A stretch of DNA of 64,000 nt from Dokdonia sp. PRO95 (GCF_000355805.1 NZ_CM001837.1:2012155-2076154), one strand, 5' to 3'. Positions 1 through 8,215 are shown, numbered from the stretch's first letter. Numbers and translations are program-made. Notes: generated from the sequence alone by a model not told the origin.

Positions 1-710
1 TTAAAGATTTGGTTGTCCGCTTTCGCGAAAGCGTAACTAGACGCAATATAAGGCGCCACATCATCTATGTAGGTAAAAGCACGGGTTTGATTTCCGTCGC
101 CAAAGATGGTAAGCGGTTCGCCCTTTAATATCTGATTCATAAATATACCCACTACATTACGATACTTATCTCCGATGTTTTGCCCAGGCCCATACACATT
201 GTGCGGGCGAAAGATAATATAGTCTAGCCCAAACATTTTATGTGCATTATGCAGATCCATCTCTACCGCATATTTTGCAATACCATAAGGGTCTTCGGGT
301 TGTGGTTTTTGCGATTCTTTAAGTGGTAATTCTTGAGTACCATACACAGCAATAGAGCTTGTAAAGATGAACTTCTTTATGTTGTGATTAACCGCAGCAT
401 TAATGAGGTTGATACTCCCAATGAGGTTATTCTCGTAGTTGAACTTACGTATAAAATGGCTCAACCCTTCGGCTGCATATGCCGCTAGATGGTAGATGTA
501 ATCTATGTGATGTTGTACAAATATCTCATCTATAAGTGTGGTATCTGTAATGCTTCCCTCTATAAAAATCGCACCTTGAGGTACATTGCTTGTAAAGCCG
601 CCAGAGAGGTCGTCAAGTATGATTACTTGGTGATGTAAAGCTAGTAAATGACGAGCAACGTGGCTTCCTATAAAGCCAGCGCCACCGGTAACTAATGAGG
701 TTATTTGCAT
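1..710 (-). CDS. NAD-dependent sugar epimerase/dehydratase, 3' end outside window
   Basis: Extended short-chain dehydrogenase/reductase of the UDP-sugar 4-epimerase type. The ATG is at 710-708 and the frame stays open to the window edge, so about 236 N-terminal residues are visible. Residues 8-16 (TGGAGFIGS) are the Rossmann dinucleotide loop, YGIAK at 142-146 is the catalytic YxxxK pair with SS near 118-119, and VYGPGQNIGDKY follows. Family members act on nucleotide sugars in the cytoplasm for surface polysaccharide; the substrate cannot be read from sequence. A copy of the genome-wide palindrome lies in the last visible codons and encodes AFAKA. The C-terminus is missing because of the window edge, not through decay. 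Confidence 0.85.
   Translation of the reverse strand, partial: MQITSLVTGGAGFIGSHVARHLLALHHQVIILDDLSGGFTSNVPQGAIFIEGSITDTTLIDEIFVQHHIDYIYHLAAYAAEGLSHFIRKFNYENNLIGSINLINAAVNHNIKKFIFTSSIAVYGTQELPLKESQKPQPEDPYGIAKYAVEMDLHNAHKMFGLDYIIFRPHNVYGPGQNIGDKYRNVVGIFMNQILKGEPLTIFGDGNQTRAFTYIDDVAPYIASSYAFAKADNQIF
18..33. repeat. TTTCGCGAAA palindrome, copy 1 (inside epimerase gene)
   Basis: Full 16-bp form CGCTTTCGCGAAAGCG. It reads AFAKA in the epimerase frame. Confidence 0.9.
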
Positions 711-747
711 ACTGCAAACTTAGGAAAAGGAATTGAGAGGGGCGTTG

Positions 748-769
748 TTACGCTTTCGCGAAAGCGTAA
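748..769. repeat. TTTCGCGAAA palindrome, copy 2 (intergenic)
   Basis: The longest symmetric form, 22 bp with TTA/TAA outer arms, followed by an A-run. It lies between the epimerase start and the end of crtZ, so it could also fold as a hairpin at the end of the crt transcript. Confidence 0.9.
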
Positions 770-802
770 AAAAAAACCACCTTTTACAGTGGTCTTTATA
801 TA

Positions 803-1270
803 TTATCTCTTGCTTGCTCTCGCTTGCTTAAAATATTTTACTGGAGGAAATAGCATCCCGAAAGATTCTCCATCTTCTTTACCTAGGTGTTTGTGGTGCA
901 TTTTATGTGCTCTTCTTAATGCTTTACCGTACCATCCATTTGCATTGCGAAACAATTTAAATCGCTGATGGATAAAGATGTCGTGCACGCCAAAGTAGGC
1001 AAGGCCATAGGCAAAAATACCTAAGCCTATAGGTAAACCTATCCATACGCCTTCGTACTGCCACAATAGGAAACAGCCTATTGAAACTAGTGCATAAAAG
1101 ATAAAGAAGAGGTCATTTTTTTCCCACCAAGAGTTGTGTTTTTTATGGTGGTGGTCCTGGTGTAAAGACCATAAAAAGCCGTGCATTACATATTTATGTG
1201 TTGCCCAGGCTAGAAATTCCATAATGACAAAAGTCATAACAAAAACGAAGATCCAAAGTAATGTTTGCAT
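803..1270 (-). CDS. crtZ: beta-carotene hydroxylase (sterol desaturase/fatty acid hydroxylase fold)
   Basis: Di-iron membrane hydroxylase of 155 residues that adds 3-hydroxyl groups to the beta rings of carotenoids, giving zeaxanthin. All histidine clusters of the family are present: HKYVMH at 25-30, HQDHHH at 37-42, HDIFIHQ near 96 and HKMHHKH near 122. Hydrophobic segments at about 4-22 and 53-92 are membrane helices. It is the last gene of a tight minus-strand run regulator-crtI-crtB-crtZ, with 17 bp to crtB. No lycopene cyclase (crtY) or GGPP synthase (crtE) is in the window, so those steps must be encoded elsewhere. Confidence 0.93.
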   Translation of the reverse strand: MQTLLWIFVFVMTFVIMEFLAWATHKYVMHGFLWSLHQDHHHKKHNSWWEKNDLFFIFYALVSIGCFLLWQYEGVWIGLPIGLGIFAYGLAYFGVHDIFIHQRFKLFRNANGWYGKALRRAHKMHHKHLGKEDGESFGMLFPPVKYFKQARASKR

Positions 1271-1287
1271 TTGTATAGGGGATTCTT

Positions 1288-2127
1288 TTAAATAAGGTTT
1301 AAACGATATTTCACATAGCTACGTGCAAGAAGACTTGCCTTTACGTAGTCTGGTACGCGCACTCTTGTGTTCCTAATTTCGGCAGAGGGAACGCGTTTGA
1401 GTTTTGTGAGTAATTTTCTATAATAACGGAAAGCGGTGTACACACCAAACTTTGCTTCTATAGGTAGTCTATTTATACCTGCCAGTCCCTTTGCAAAGTC
1501 TTCTTCTATCTCTTCGATAATACGCTGCTTAGAGGCTTCATCAAGATTTACAAGATTTGTATTAGGGAAATAGGTGCGACTTAGTCCTTCAAAATCTGCC
1601 TTGAGGTCGCGTAAAAAGTTTACTTTTTGAAAGGCAGAGCCTAAACTCATCGCGCTGTCTTTAAGGCTTTCGTATTTTTCTTTGTCTCCTTTTACAAAAA
1701 CGGTAAGACACATAAGGCCTACTACATCTGCGCTTCCGTAAATGTATTCCTTATACTCTGCATCTGTGAGATAATCTAGTTTTGTGAGATCAAGGCGCAT
1801 ACTTTTCATAAACGATGCGATATGAGCAGGGTCTATATCATATTTATGCACAGTCTCTTGAAAGGCGTTGAGAATAGGGTTGAGACTTATTTTATCTGTA
1901 AGCGCGTGCTCAAGATCTTCTTCAAAACGTTTGAATAGCGTAGGCTTGTCATAGTCGTGAAAAGAATCTACAATCTCATCTGCAAATCTTACAAAGCCAT
2001 AAATGTTATAAATGTCCTGACGTATACAGGGTGCAAGCATTTTAGTCGCGCTTGCAAATGAGGTGCTATATGATTGAGTTACAACCTTTGCACAGCTTCT
2101 CGATACGGTGTCAAATAGAGATTTCAT
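1288..2127 (-). CDS. crtB: phytoene synthase
   Basis: 279-residue squalene/phytoene synthase family enzyme that condenses two geranylgeranyl diphosphates to phytoene. The first Asp-rich motif is in FVRFADEIVDS (about residues 45-55) and the second in NFLRDLKAD (about 169-177); both bind the Mg-diphosphate groups. Length is normal for the family. The ATG overlaps the crtI stop codon by one base (TAATG arrangement on the minus strand), which indicates translational coupling with the desaturase acting next in the pathway. Confidence 0.95.
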   Translation of the reverse strand: MKSLFDTVSRSCAKVVTQSYSTSFASATKMLAPCIRQDIYNIYGFVRFADEIVDSFHDYDKPTLFKRFEEDLEHALTDKISLNPILNAFQETVHKYDIDPAHIASFMKSMRLDLTKLDYLTDAEYKEYIYGSADVVGLMCLTVFVKGDKEKYESLKDSAMSLGSAFQKVNFLRDLKADFEGLSRTYFPNTNLVNLDEASKQRIIEEIEEDFAKGLAGINRLPIEAKFGVYTAFRYYRKLLTKLKRVPSAEIRNTRVRVPDYVKASLLARSYVKYRLNLI

Positions 2128-3587
2128 TATTTAATTGATTTGCTTATTAATTGTGATACAAGCTTACCAGATATGAGGGCTGGAGGTACGCCAGGTCCTG
2201 GAACCGTTAACTGTCCAGTAAAATACAAATTTTTAACTTTCTTACTTCTTAAATTAGGTCTAAGAAAAGCTGTTTGCTTTAAAGTATTTGCCATTCCGTA
2301 GGCATTTCCTTTATAACTGTTATACTCACTTACAAAGTCATCTACACAAAATGACTTCTTAAATATAATATGATTTCTAAAATTTTGACCAGATAATCGC
2401 TCTAGTCTTTCCATTATAATATCAAAATATTGATCACGTAGTGCCTGCGTATCTTCTACTCCAGGAGCTATAGGAATTAAGAAAAACCCATTTTCTTTAC
2501 CTTCTGGCGCCATTGTCTCATCTGATACCGATGGGAAATTTGCATAAAATAAAGGCTCTTCTGGCCAAGCAAGATCGTCATAAATGGTTCTTGCGTGCTG
2601 GTCAAAATCTGTATCAAAGAACAAGTTGTGATGAGCTACGTTATCAAACTTTTTATCAAAACCTACATAAAAGAGGAGTGATGACGGTGCAAACACACGG
2701 CTGTCCCAGTACTTCTCTGTGTATTGTCTATATGATGGGTCTAGCAAAGTCTCACTGTGATGATAGTCTGCTCCACTTACGACATAATCTGCAGTAATGG
2801 TTTCCCCATTAACTATAATTCCTTGTACTTTTCCTTGATCTACCAGAATTTTACTGGCACCAGCGCTTGTATGAGTTTTTACTCCTAGTGAGTGTGCAAG
2901 CTTAATCATTCCTTTGATGACCTCGTGCATACCTCCTTTAGGATGCCAAGTCCCTAAGCCAAAATCTGCATAGTTCATAAAACGATAGAATGCAGGTGTG
3001 TTATTAGGTTTAGCTCCGAGAAATAATACTGGAAATTCTAAAATAGAAACCAGCTTTTCATTTTTAAAAGCCTTGCGCACGTCATCACTTATAGTTTTAA
3101 AAAACTGATTTACGCGCACTGCCGTTTCTGGAGTTACAAGTTCAAAAGGAGAAAGTCCTGGCTTGTTTACTACATCGTTAATAGCAATATCATAATTGAC
3201 TCCAGCATTTTTTATAAACTTTTTGAGTTGAGGAGAGCTCCCTGGCTCTATACGCTCAAACTCTGTAGCTATTTTATCCAGCGTATCACCTATGGTTACA
3301 ACTTCATCTTTAAACCAAACGTAATAAGCAGGGTCCAGCTTTTCTAACTGGTAAAAGTCTGACACCTTTTTATTAAAATCTCCAAAAAACTTTTCAAAGA
3401 TATCTGGCATCCAGTACCAGCTAGGCCCCATATCAAATGTAAAGCCCTCTTCTTTAAGTTGTCTGGCACGACCACCTAGGGTTTTGTTTTTTTCATAAAG
3501 GTGCACCTCGTTACCAGCTTGAGCAAGATAACACGCAGCAGATAGGGATGAAAATCCAGATCCTATAATTACAATTTTTTTATGCAT
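2127..3587 (-). CDS. crtI: phytoene desaturase (lycopene-forming, CrtI type)
   Basis: 486-residue FAD-dependent amine-oxidase-fold desaturase. The N-terminus IVIIGSGFSSLSAACYLA (about 5-22) is the dinucleotide-binding fold, followed by the GGRA signature near 43. The C-terminal segment YFTGQLTVPGPGVPPALISG (about 458-477) is the typical bacterial CrtI closing motif. It converts phytoene to lycopene at the membrane. Its start overlaps the end of the upstream regulator gene by 8 bp and its stop overlaps crtB, so all are on one transcript. Confidence 0.95.
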   Translation of the reverse strand: MHKKIVIIGSGFSSLSAACYLAQAGNEVHLYEKNKTLGGRARQLKEEGFTFDMGPSWYWMPDIFEKFFGDFNKKVSDFYQLEKLDPAYYVWFKDEVVTIGDTLDKIATEFERIEPGSSPQLKKFIKNAGVNYDIAINDVVNKPGLSPFELVTPETAVRVNQFFKTISDDVRKAFKNEKLVSILEFPVLFLGAKPNNTPAFYRFMNYADFGLGTWHPKGGMHEVIKGMIKLAHSLGVKTHTSAGASKILVDQGKVQGIIVNGETITADYVVSGADYHHSETLLDPSYRQYTEKYWDSRVFAPSSLLFYVGFDKKFDNVAHHNLFFDTDFDQHARTIYDDLAWPEEPLFYANFPSVSDETMAPEGKENGFFLIPIAPGVEDTQALRDQYFDIIMERLERLSGQNFRNHIIFKKSFCVDDFVSEYNSYKGNAYGMANTLKQTAFLRPNLRSKKVKNLYFTGQLTVPGPGVPPALISGKLVSQLISKSIK

Positions 3588-4509
3588 ATGATGGTGTAGA
3601 CTGTTTTATAACATTTACAAACTCTCTTATGCTAAGCATAATGTGAATGTTTGAAGGAACTTTCGTTTCATCTATTTTGCTAGTCATTGCTCCTAGTACG
3701 TAGAGATTTAATTTCTGATTTTCAAAAACAGCATTAAATTCTTCAAAATATTGTGGAATCTCGCTTTCTAGAGGGTTCACGGTGAAGTAAGATGCAAATG
3801 ATAGATTAGGGTGATTTACAGAAAGGTATTTTAAGTTGGAAAGCATAATGCTTTGACCTAAATAAATAACCTTGTAGCCATGGGATACCAATTCATAATT
3901 AAGAAATAATAGCCCTAACTCATGTATCTCATTTTCAGGAAGAAAAAGTGCAAATGTCTTTTCTTTCAATGGCGGAACGTTGATCTGAGTTTTTTCAATA
4001 TTAATAAGAATCTTGTGCTTTATAAGATTAAATATAAAATGTTCATGTGATGGATTGATAGTGTCTGTTTGCCATAGCAATCCTATTTCATGTAATAATG
4101 GTATAAAAACCTCATAAAATATATTTACAAAGGGCTTAGTCTCATTAAGGGCATTATATGTTTTGTGAAATAAATTTTGATCAAAATTCATCATCGCTAT
4201 TTTGAAAGAATTGATAGCGTGGTTTTCACTAGACTCATCAGAATCAGAAATCAAACTTGCAACGAGCGCCGCAATTTCTTTAGTCGAATGACGAGCAATT
4301 TTTGAAATTTTGTATTTGTGCTCTGTTAGAAAAACAACATTAAGTAGTTTTTGTAAATCACTTAGTGCATAAGTTCTAATATTGGTATCTGTACGTTGTG
4401 GTTCAAGAAGTCCATATCTTTTCTCCCATATACGTATGGTGTGAGCCTTAATACCACTTAAGCCCTCAAGGTCCTTTATACTAAATTTTGTCTTTACAGC
4501 ATTTTTCAT
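3580..4509 (-). CDS. MerR-family regulator with B12-binding-like domain (CarH/LitR type)
   Basis: 309 residues. Residues about 8-75 form a MerR winged helix (TIRIWEKRYGL core). The C-terminal half resembles the cobalamin-binding module of CarH light sensors: a W-x9-E-H motif (W then EH in the stretch WQTDTINPSHEH) and an E-x-H-x-x-G motif (EIHELG), the residues that frame and ligate adenosylcobalamin in CarH. Known family members repress carotenoid genes in the dark and are released by light; applying that here is inference, but the position at the head of the crt operon fits. An 11-bp inverted repeat sits in its promoter region. Confidence 0.88.
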   Translation of the reverse strand: MKNAVKTKFSIKDLEGLSGIKAHTIRIWEKRYGLLEPQRTDTNIRTYALSDLQKLLNVVFLTEHKYKISKIARHSTKEIAALVASLISDSDESSENHAINSFKIAMMNFDQNLFHKTYNALNETKPFVNIFYEVFIPLLHEIGLLWQTDTINPSHEHFIFNLIKHKILINIEKTQINVPPLKEKTFALFLPENEIHELGLLFLNYELVSHGYKVIYLGQSIMLSNLKYLSVNHPNLSFASYFTVNPLESEIPQYFEEFNAVFENQKLNLYVLGAMTSKIDETKVPSNIHIMLSIREFVNVIKQSTPSYA

Positions 4510-4528
4510 AAAACTCCTTATTTATATG

Positions 4529-4587
4529 TAAAAGTAGGGAATTTAATTATTTTGTTTAACCTATGAGTATTAAAATTTAAACAAAAT
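4529..4587 (-). promoter_or_regulatory. promoter and candidate operator of the crt operon
   Basis: On the minus strand TACTTTTA (4529-4536) matches the Bacteroidota -7 box TAnnTTTG at 7 of 8 positions, 20 bp from the regulator ATG. A perfect 11-bp inverted repeat (ATTTTGTTTAA at 4549-4559, TTAAACAAAAT at 4577-4587, 17 bp between arms) covers the -33 region and upstream, a natural place for an autorepressor. The operator role is inferred from position. Confidence 0.55.
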
Positions 4588-4601
4588 TTATGAAAATAGG
4601 G

Positions 4602-4623
4602 TTACGCTTTCGCGAAAGCGTGA
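4602..4623. repeat. TTTCGCGAAA palindrome, copy 3 (intergenic)
   Basis: Full 16-bp core at 4605-4620 with one mismatch in the outer arms. It is upstream of the crt operon and downstream of the tRNA-Leu terminator. Confidence 0.9.
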
Positions 4624-4706
4624 ATATTTGAAATAAAAGGACTAGTATGATAACCTTTCTTTGTGCATAGTATCTGAGGGATCTTTATAATCAGGAAAGA
4701 ATTACA

Positions 4707-4743
4707 ATAAAAAAGAGAGTTAATCTTAAGACTAACTCTCTTT
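4707..4743 (-). terminator. intrinsic terminator after tRNA-Leu
   Basis: Stem GAGAGTTA/TAACTCTC (4715-4722, 4733-4740), followed on the minus strand by a T-run. Confidence 0.75.
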
Positions 4744-4744
4744 G

Positions 4745-4827
4745 TACCCGGGATGGGACTTGAACCCACACGCAACTAGTGCACACGGCCCTCAACCGTG
4801 CCTGTCTACCAATTTCAGCACCCGGGT
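4745..4827 (-). tRNA. tRNA-Leu (anticodon GAG)
   Basis: 83-nt class II tRNA with a variable arm. Acceptor ACCCGGG pairs with CCCGGGT, discriminator A; anticodon stem CACGG/CCGTG with loop TTGAGGG gives GAG; the T loop is GGTTCAAGTCC. The 3' CCA is not encoded. Its promoter has a perfect -7 box TATATTTG at 4857-4864 (minus), with GCACCC following, the same as the two tRNA-Lys promoters. Confidence 0.95.
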
Positions 4828-4929
4828 AGATAGGTAGCATTTTATCAATGCGGGTGCAAATATAAAATCTTCTTATGAAACTCTAGGGCGAATCTAAAAC
4901 TATTTTTAAGTGTTGTTAATTTTAGCGCA

Positions 4930-4961
4930 TAAAAAAACCTCCATCTATTGATGAAGGTTTA
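4930..4961 (-). terminator. intrinsic terminator of first tRNA-Lys
   Basis: Stem AACCTTCATC/GATGGAGGTT with one G-U pair, then seven Ts on the minus strand. Confidence 0.8.
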
Positions 4962-4972
4962 AACTCATAAAG

Positions 4973-5045
4973 TGACCTGGCTGGGGCTCGAACCCAGGAC
5001 CCTCTCCTTAAAAGGGAGATGCTCTACCAACTGAGCTACCAGGTC
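4973..5045 (-). tRNA. tRNA-Lys (anticodon TTT), copy 1
   Basis: 73-nt cloverleaf; anticodon stem TCTCC/GGAGA with loop CTTTTAA gives TTT; CCA not encoded. It carries its own promoter (TATATTTG at 5064-5071, minus) and its own terminator, so it is a complete monocistronic unit. Confidence 0.96.
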
Positions 5046-5132
5046 GTCGTTTTAACGAGGGTGCAAATATAAAGTCTTCTTTTGAAACTAAAGGCTTAAA
5101 TGTGAAAAAATTTTAAGAACATTTTTGGTCAT

Positions 5133-5162
5133 AAAAAAACCTCCATCTAGTGATGGAGGTTT
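5133..5162 (-). terminator. intrinsic terminator of second tRNA-Lys
   Basis: Perfect stem AACCTCCATC/GATGGAGGTT with loop TAGT, then seven Ts on the minus strand. Clearly a sister of the terminator at 4930-4961. Confidence 0.82.
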
Positions 5163-5174
5163 GCACTTATCAAG

Positions 5175-5247
5175 TGACCTGGCTGGGGCTCGAACCCAGG
5201 ACCCTCTCCTTAAAAGGGAGATGCTCTACCAACTGAGCTACCAGGTC
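5175..5247 (-). tRNA. tRNA-Lys (anticodon TTT), copy 2
   Basis: Identical 73-nt sequence to copy 1. The -7 box TATATTTG is at 5266-5273 (minus), with a TTTG 21 bp upstream of it as a possible -33 box. Promoter, gene and terminator are repeated together, so the whole unit was duplicated in tandem; the spacers have since diverged. Confidence 0.96.
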
Positions 5248-5340
5248 ATTGCCTTATTGCGGGTGCAAATATACACTTAATTAATTGTTGTAACCAAACG
5301 TTTTAAATAAAAATTTCAATCTTTTTTTTAGATTAATATA

Positions 5341-5348
5341 TACCTTTG
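5341..5348 (+). promoter_or_regulatory. -7 box of aroK
   Basis: TACCTTTG, a perfect TAnnTTTG, ends 18 bp before the aroK ATG. I see no convincing -33 box. Confidence 0.55.
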
Positions 5349-5366
5349 TTTTTCAATTAGTTTGCT

Positions 5367-5888
5367 ATGAATTATTTTTTGATGGGGTATATGGGTTCGG
5401 GAAAATCAACCATTGGACCACTGCTTGCTGAAGCACTTTCTTACAATTTTTTAGATTTTGACGCCTATATAGAAGAGAAAGAGGGGAGTAGCATTACCGA
5501 AATATTTGAAAATAAAGGTGAAATTTATTTTAGAAAAGCCGAGACAAGACATCTTAAAGCGCTTATTGATAATAATGATGATGATACAATAATAGCCTTG
5601 GGCGGTGGAACACCTTGCTATGGAAATAACTTGCAACTTATTAAAGATGCAAATGCAAAGACTATTTACCTTAATTGGAATTTTAAAGTACTGGCAAATA
5701 GATTATGGCAAGCAAAGGAGCAGCGTCCATTAATTGCTAGTATGCAATCGCTAGAAGATCTAGAAGACTATATAAGGAAGCACTTATTTGAGAGAGGTTT
5801 TTATTATAACCAGGCAGATATTGTGGTTAAAGTAGAAAGCCAATCAGCAGAAGAACTAACAGCCCAAATTTTAAAGAAATTACTCTAG
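5367..5888 (+). CDS. aroK: shikimate kinase
   Basis: 173 residues, the normal size. Phosphorylates shikimate at the 3-hydroxyl with ATP in the chorismate pathway, so it feeds the trp operon found further on. GYMGSGKST (about 7-15) is the Walker A loop, FLDFD (about 29-33) carries the shikimate-binding Asp, the FRKAE Arg follows, and ALGGGTP (about 78-84) is the glycine loop; EQRPL contains the lid Arg. It is transcribed away from the tRNA cluster and its last 9 bases overlap the convergent phosphoribosyltransferase gene. Confidence 0.95.
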   Translation: MNYFLMGYMGSGKSTIGPLLAEALSYNFLDFDAYIEEKEGSSITEIFENKGEIYFRKAETRHLKALIDNNDDDTIIALGGGTPCYGNNLQLIKDANAKTIYLNWNFKVLANRLWQAKEQRPLIASMQSLEDLEDYIRKHLFERGFYYNQADIVVKVESQSAEELTAQILKKLL

Positions 5889-6383
5889 AACAGCTGTGTC
5901 GTTACCTTTTCTAAAAGTGACTTTTACAGATTCATTAAGCGATGTGCTCAATGAAATGCCTTTGAAGTCTGCTTTTACGGGGTATTTTTTGTGATTTCTA
6001 TTAACTAGTACGGCAGTCTTAAATCTCTTTAATGGTACGTCTAGAAAATGTTTTACGCCATATACAAGCGTTGTACCAGAATTGAGTACATCATCTATAA
6101 GTACGATAGATTTATTTTGATACTCACTTGCAGGTAAACTTGTCTGGACCGTACCCAGCGGGTTCTTCTTGTCCATAGTTACTTTACAAAGGATTGTTTT
6201 CAGAGGAGATATTTCGGAAAGTACCGTAGCTAGGCGTTCGGCAAATTTGTAGCCATTATCTGCAATACCTGCTAGTATAACCTCTTCTTCATTTGCATTG
6301 CTTTCATAGATTTGAAAGGCAATGCGCTTTGTTTTATGGGCTATTGCTTGGTGGTCTAGTATTTTTTCAAGTTTAACTTTCAT
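5880..6383 (-). CDS. phosphoribosyltransferase family protein (PyrR-like)
   Basis: 167 residues, type I phosphoribosyltransferase fold. The PRPP-binding motif is IVLIDDVLNSGTTL (about 91-104). Overall it is closest to the PyrR/uracil phosphoribosyltransferase-like group, which is often annotated as a pyrimidine regulatory protein. No pyr genes are beside it and no PyrR-type RNA site is visible, so I do not assign a regulatory role. It overlaps the end of aroK by 9 bp. Confidence 0.8.
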   Translation of the reverse strand: MKVKLEKILDHQAIAHKTKRIAFQIYESNANEEEVILAGIADNGYKFAERLATVLSEISPLKTILCKVTMDKKNPLGTVQTSLPASEYQNKSIVLIDDVLNSGTTLVYGVKHFLDVPLKRFKTAVLVNRNHKKYPVKADFKGISLSTSLNESVKVTFRKGNDTAVLE

Positions 6384-6424
6384 GTCTGTGCTAGCTTAAG
6401 GGTTAAAGATATTCAATTAACCCA

Positions 6425-6820
6425 CTATTCCTCTTCATCACTTTTAAAAAAATCATCATTGTTGTAAATCTCATCAATGCTTCTTCTGTCTTTCTTTGTA
6501 GGACGTCCTGCACCCTTTTTACGATAGTAATCTTTAGAGTATTTAAGTAATTCTAGTTTTTCTAGATTCTCTTTTGGAGTTTTGTCTCGCACATACATGC
6601 CCACTAGTTTTGCACCCAGTCTGCTTTCGGGAAGATCAAGAACTTCTAGAACGTAAGTAACCTGATTTTTGCGCACAGTAATGGTGTCAGTAGGATAGAT
6701 GTCTCGAGAAGGTTTTACAGAGGTGTTGTTTATTTTTACTTGACCCTTCTTGCAAGCTGTAGTTGCAATAGATCTAGTCTTAAAGTAGCGCACGCACCAT
6801 AAATATTTGTCTACTCTCAT
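6425..6820 (-). CDS. S4-domain RNA-binding protein (Hsp15-like)
   Basis: 131 residues. Residues 1-60 are an S4 domain (MRVDKYLWCVRYFKTRS opening, KKGQVKIN core). The C-terminus is basic (YYRKKGAGRPTKKDRRS) and ends acidic. Hsp15 (HslR) binds 50S subunits carrying stalled nascent chains. It is minus strand, 41 bp upstream of the phosphoribosyltransferase and probably co-transcribed with it. Confidence 0.87.
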   Translation of the reverse strand: MRVDKYLWCVRYFKTRSIATTACKKGQVKINNTSVKPSRDIYPTDTITVRKNQVTYVLEVLDLPESRLGAKLVGMYVRDKTPKENLEKLELLKYSKDYYRKKGAGRPTKKDRRSIDEIYNNDDFFKSDEEE

Positions 6821-6909
6821 ATAAAATGGGATAAAACCGCGTTAATAAAGATAAAGTAATGTGCAAAAATACATCAAAATTGTATCTTGCACTCCTTAAA
6901 TTAAAATTG

Positions 6910-7932
6910 ATGAAATTAAGAAATTACCTAGGTTTAGCTATAGTTTTATTACTATGTGTTGGTTGCCCTTCTGATGATGATGGTATTGAAGCAATTGCTG
7001 CTCGCGATAGAGGAGAGCAAGCATTGGAGGATGATGCAGAAATACGAGAGTATCTAGAGACTCACTTCTACAATTATGAGGAATTTGAGAATCCTACAGC
7101 AGATTTTGATTACAAAATACGCTTTGATACAATAGCATCTGTAAATAGTGATAAAACGCCTATTATAGATAGGCCGGAATTAACGAGTATCACTTATAAT
7201 CGTGTTGACACAGATCAAACGGTTTACATTCTTACTGCAAGACAAGGGTCTAGCGAGAAGCCGGCTGCTACTTATACCGATTCTACGTTAGTAACATATA
7301 CAGGTAGAAATTTAAATAGTAGTGTTTTTGACTCTTCACCTAATCCCGTATGGTTTGATCTTACTGGGACTATAGATGGTTTTCAAAATGGTATTGCTGG
7401 TTTTAAAGGAGCAGGTGCTGGACCTCTAGAAAATGGAGATGGTACAACAACATATGAAGACTATGGAGTAGGAGCTGTTTTTATCCCTAGTGGCCTAGCT
7501 TATTTTAACTCACCTCCTGGAAGTGTTGAAATTTATAGTCCTCTTGTATTTACATTTTCAGTTTTTGATGTAATAATTACCGACCATGACGGTGATGGTA
7601 TCATATCTATTGATGAAGATCTTGATGGAAACGGCTTTCTTTTTGATGAGGCAGATAATCCAGATGATGACTTTGCATTTGCATTTCAAGATCCAGATGA
7701 TGACAATGATGGTGTGACTACGAGATTAGAAATTACGCTTGACGAAGAAGGGAATTTAGTATCATTTATCGATACAGATGGAGACGGGATCAATAATCAC
7801 TTGGATGATGATGATGATGGCGATGGTAGAAATACTATTGATGAAATCCGAATTAATAGTTCAACGGGAGTTGTGACCTATACAGATACAGACGGAGATG
7901 GTACACCTGATTATCTAGATGCAGATAGCTAG
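6910..7932 (+). CDS. FKBP-type peptidyl-prolyl isomerase lipoprotein with thrombospondin type 3-like Asp repeats
   Basis: The frame is open from 6859, but the ATG at 6910 gives a normal lipoprotein signal (LLLCVGC, Cys about residue 18), so I start there: 340 residues. An FKBP domain occupies about residues 105-215 (VTYTGRNL, VFDSS, WFDLTG, GFQNGIAGFK, FIPSGLAYFNSPPG). After it come calcium-binding-like Asp repeats (DHDGDG, DPDDDNDG, DTDGDG, DDDDDGDG, DTDGDG) to the C-terminus. Probably a surface or periplasmic folding factor. It ends at a palindrome copy and a strong terminator. Confidence 0.87.
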   Translation: MKLRNYLGLAIVLLLCVGCPSDDDGIEAIAARDRGEQALEDDAEIREYLETHFYNYEEFENPTADFDYKIRFDTIASVNSDKTPIIDRPELTSITYNRVDTDQTVYILTARQGSSEKPAATYTDSTLVTYTGRNLNSSVFDSSPNPVWFDLTGTIDGFQNGIAGFKGAGAGPLENGDGTTTYEDYGVGAVFIPSGLAYFNSPPGSVEIYSPLVFTFSVFDVIITDHDGDGIISIDEDLDGNGFLFDEADNPDDDFAFAFQDPDDDNDGVTTRLEITLDEEGNLVSFIDTDGDGINNHLDDDDDGDGRNTIDEIRINSSTGVVTYTDTDGDGTPDYLDADS

Positions 7933-7938
7933 GATGTA

Positions 7939-7962
7939 ATCACGCTTTCGCGAAAGCGTGAT
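7939..7962. repeat. TTTCGCGAAA palindrome, copy 4 (intergenic)
   Basis: Symmetric over 24 bp because of flanking ATCA/TGAT, directly after the FKBP stop codon. Confidence 0.9.
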
Positions 7963-7970
7963 ATAAATTT

Positions 7971-8007
7971 AAAAAAGTCACATTGGATAAACCAATGTGA
8001 CTTTTTT
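7971..8007 (+). terminator. intrinsic terminator after FKBP lipoprotein
   Basis: Ten-bp stem GTCACATTGG/CCAATGTGAC, loop ATAAA, T-run 8002-8007; an A-run on the other side makes it bidirectional. Confidence 0.88.
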
Positions 8008-8169
8008 ATTTTATCTATTTGTAAGGCACTAAATAATGGTCAAAACAGATGTTTAAGAAGTAAGGATATAAATAGAAAAAAAAGGTACTAGACCTTCCTA
8101 AAAGAGATTAGGAGGTGTGACATAATTGCATTTTCTAATAGCTGGTTATGGTTAATAGCCTTTAAGCTA

Positions 8170-8215
8170 TATCAAAAAAAAACCGAGTATCCTCAGAAAG
8201 GATACCCGATTTTAA
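8170..8215 (-). terminator. intrinsic terminator after outer membrane protein gene
   Basis: Stem CGAGTATCCT/AGGATACCCG with one mismatch; on the minus strand it is followed by a long T-run. Confidence 0.75.

Noticed and set aside
705-968. Plus-strand open frame across the epimerase/crtZ gap
   Set aside because: It overlaps crtZ on the opposite strand and is translated partly from the palindrome; low complexity and no family.
6859-6909. Upstream start of the FKBP lipoprotein at 6859
   Set aside because: It would put 17 extra residues before a clean lipoprotein signal peptide.
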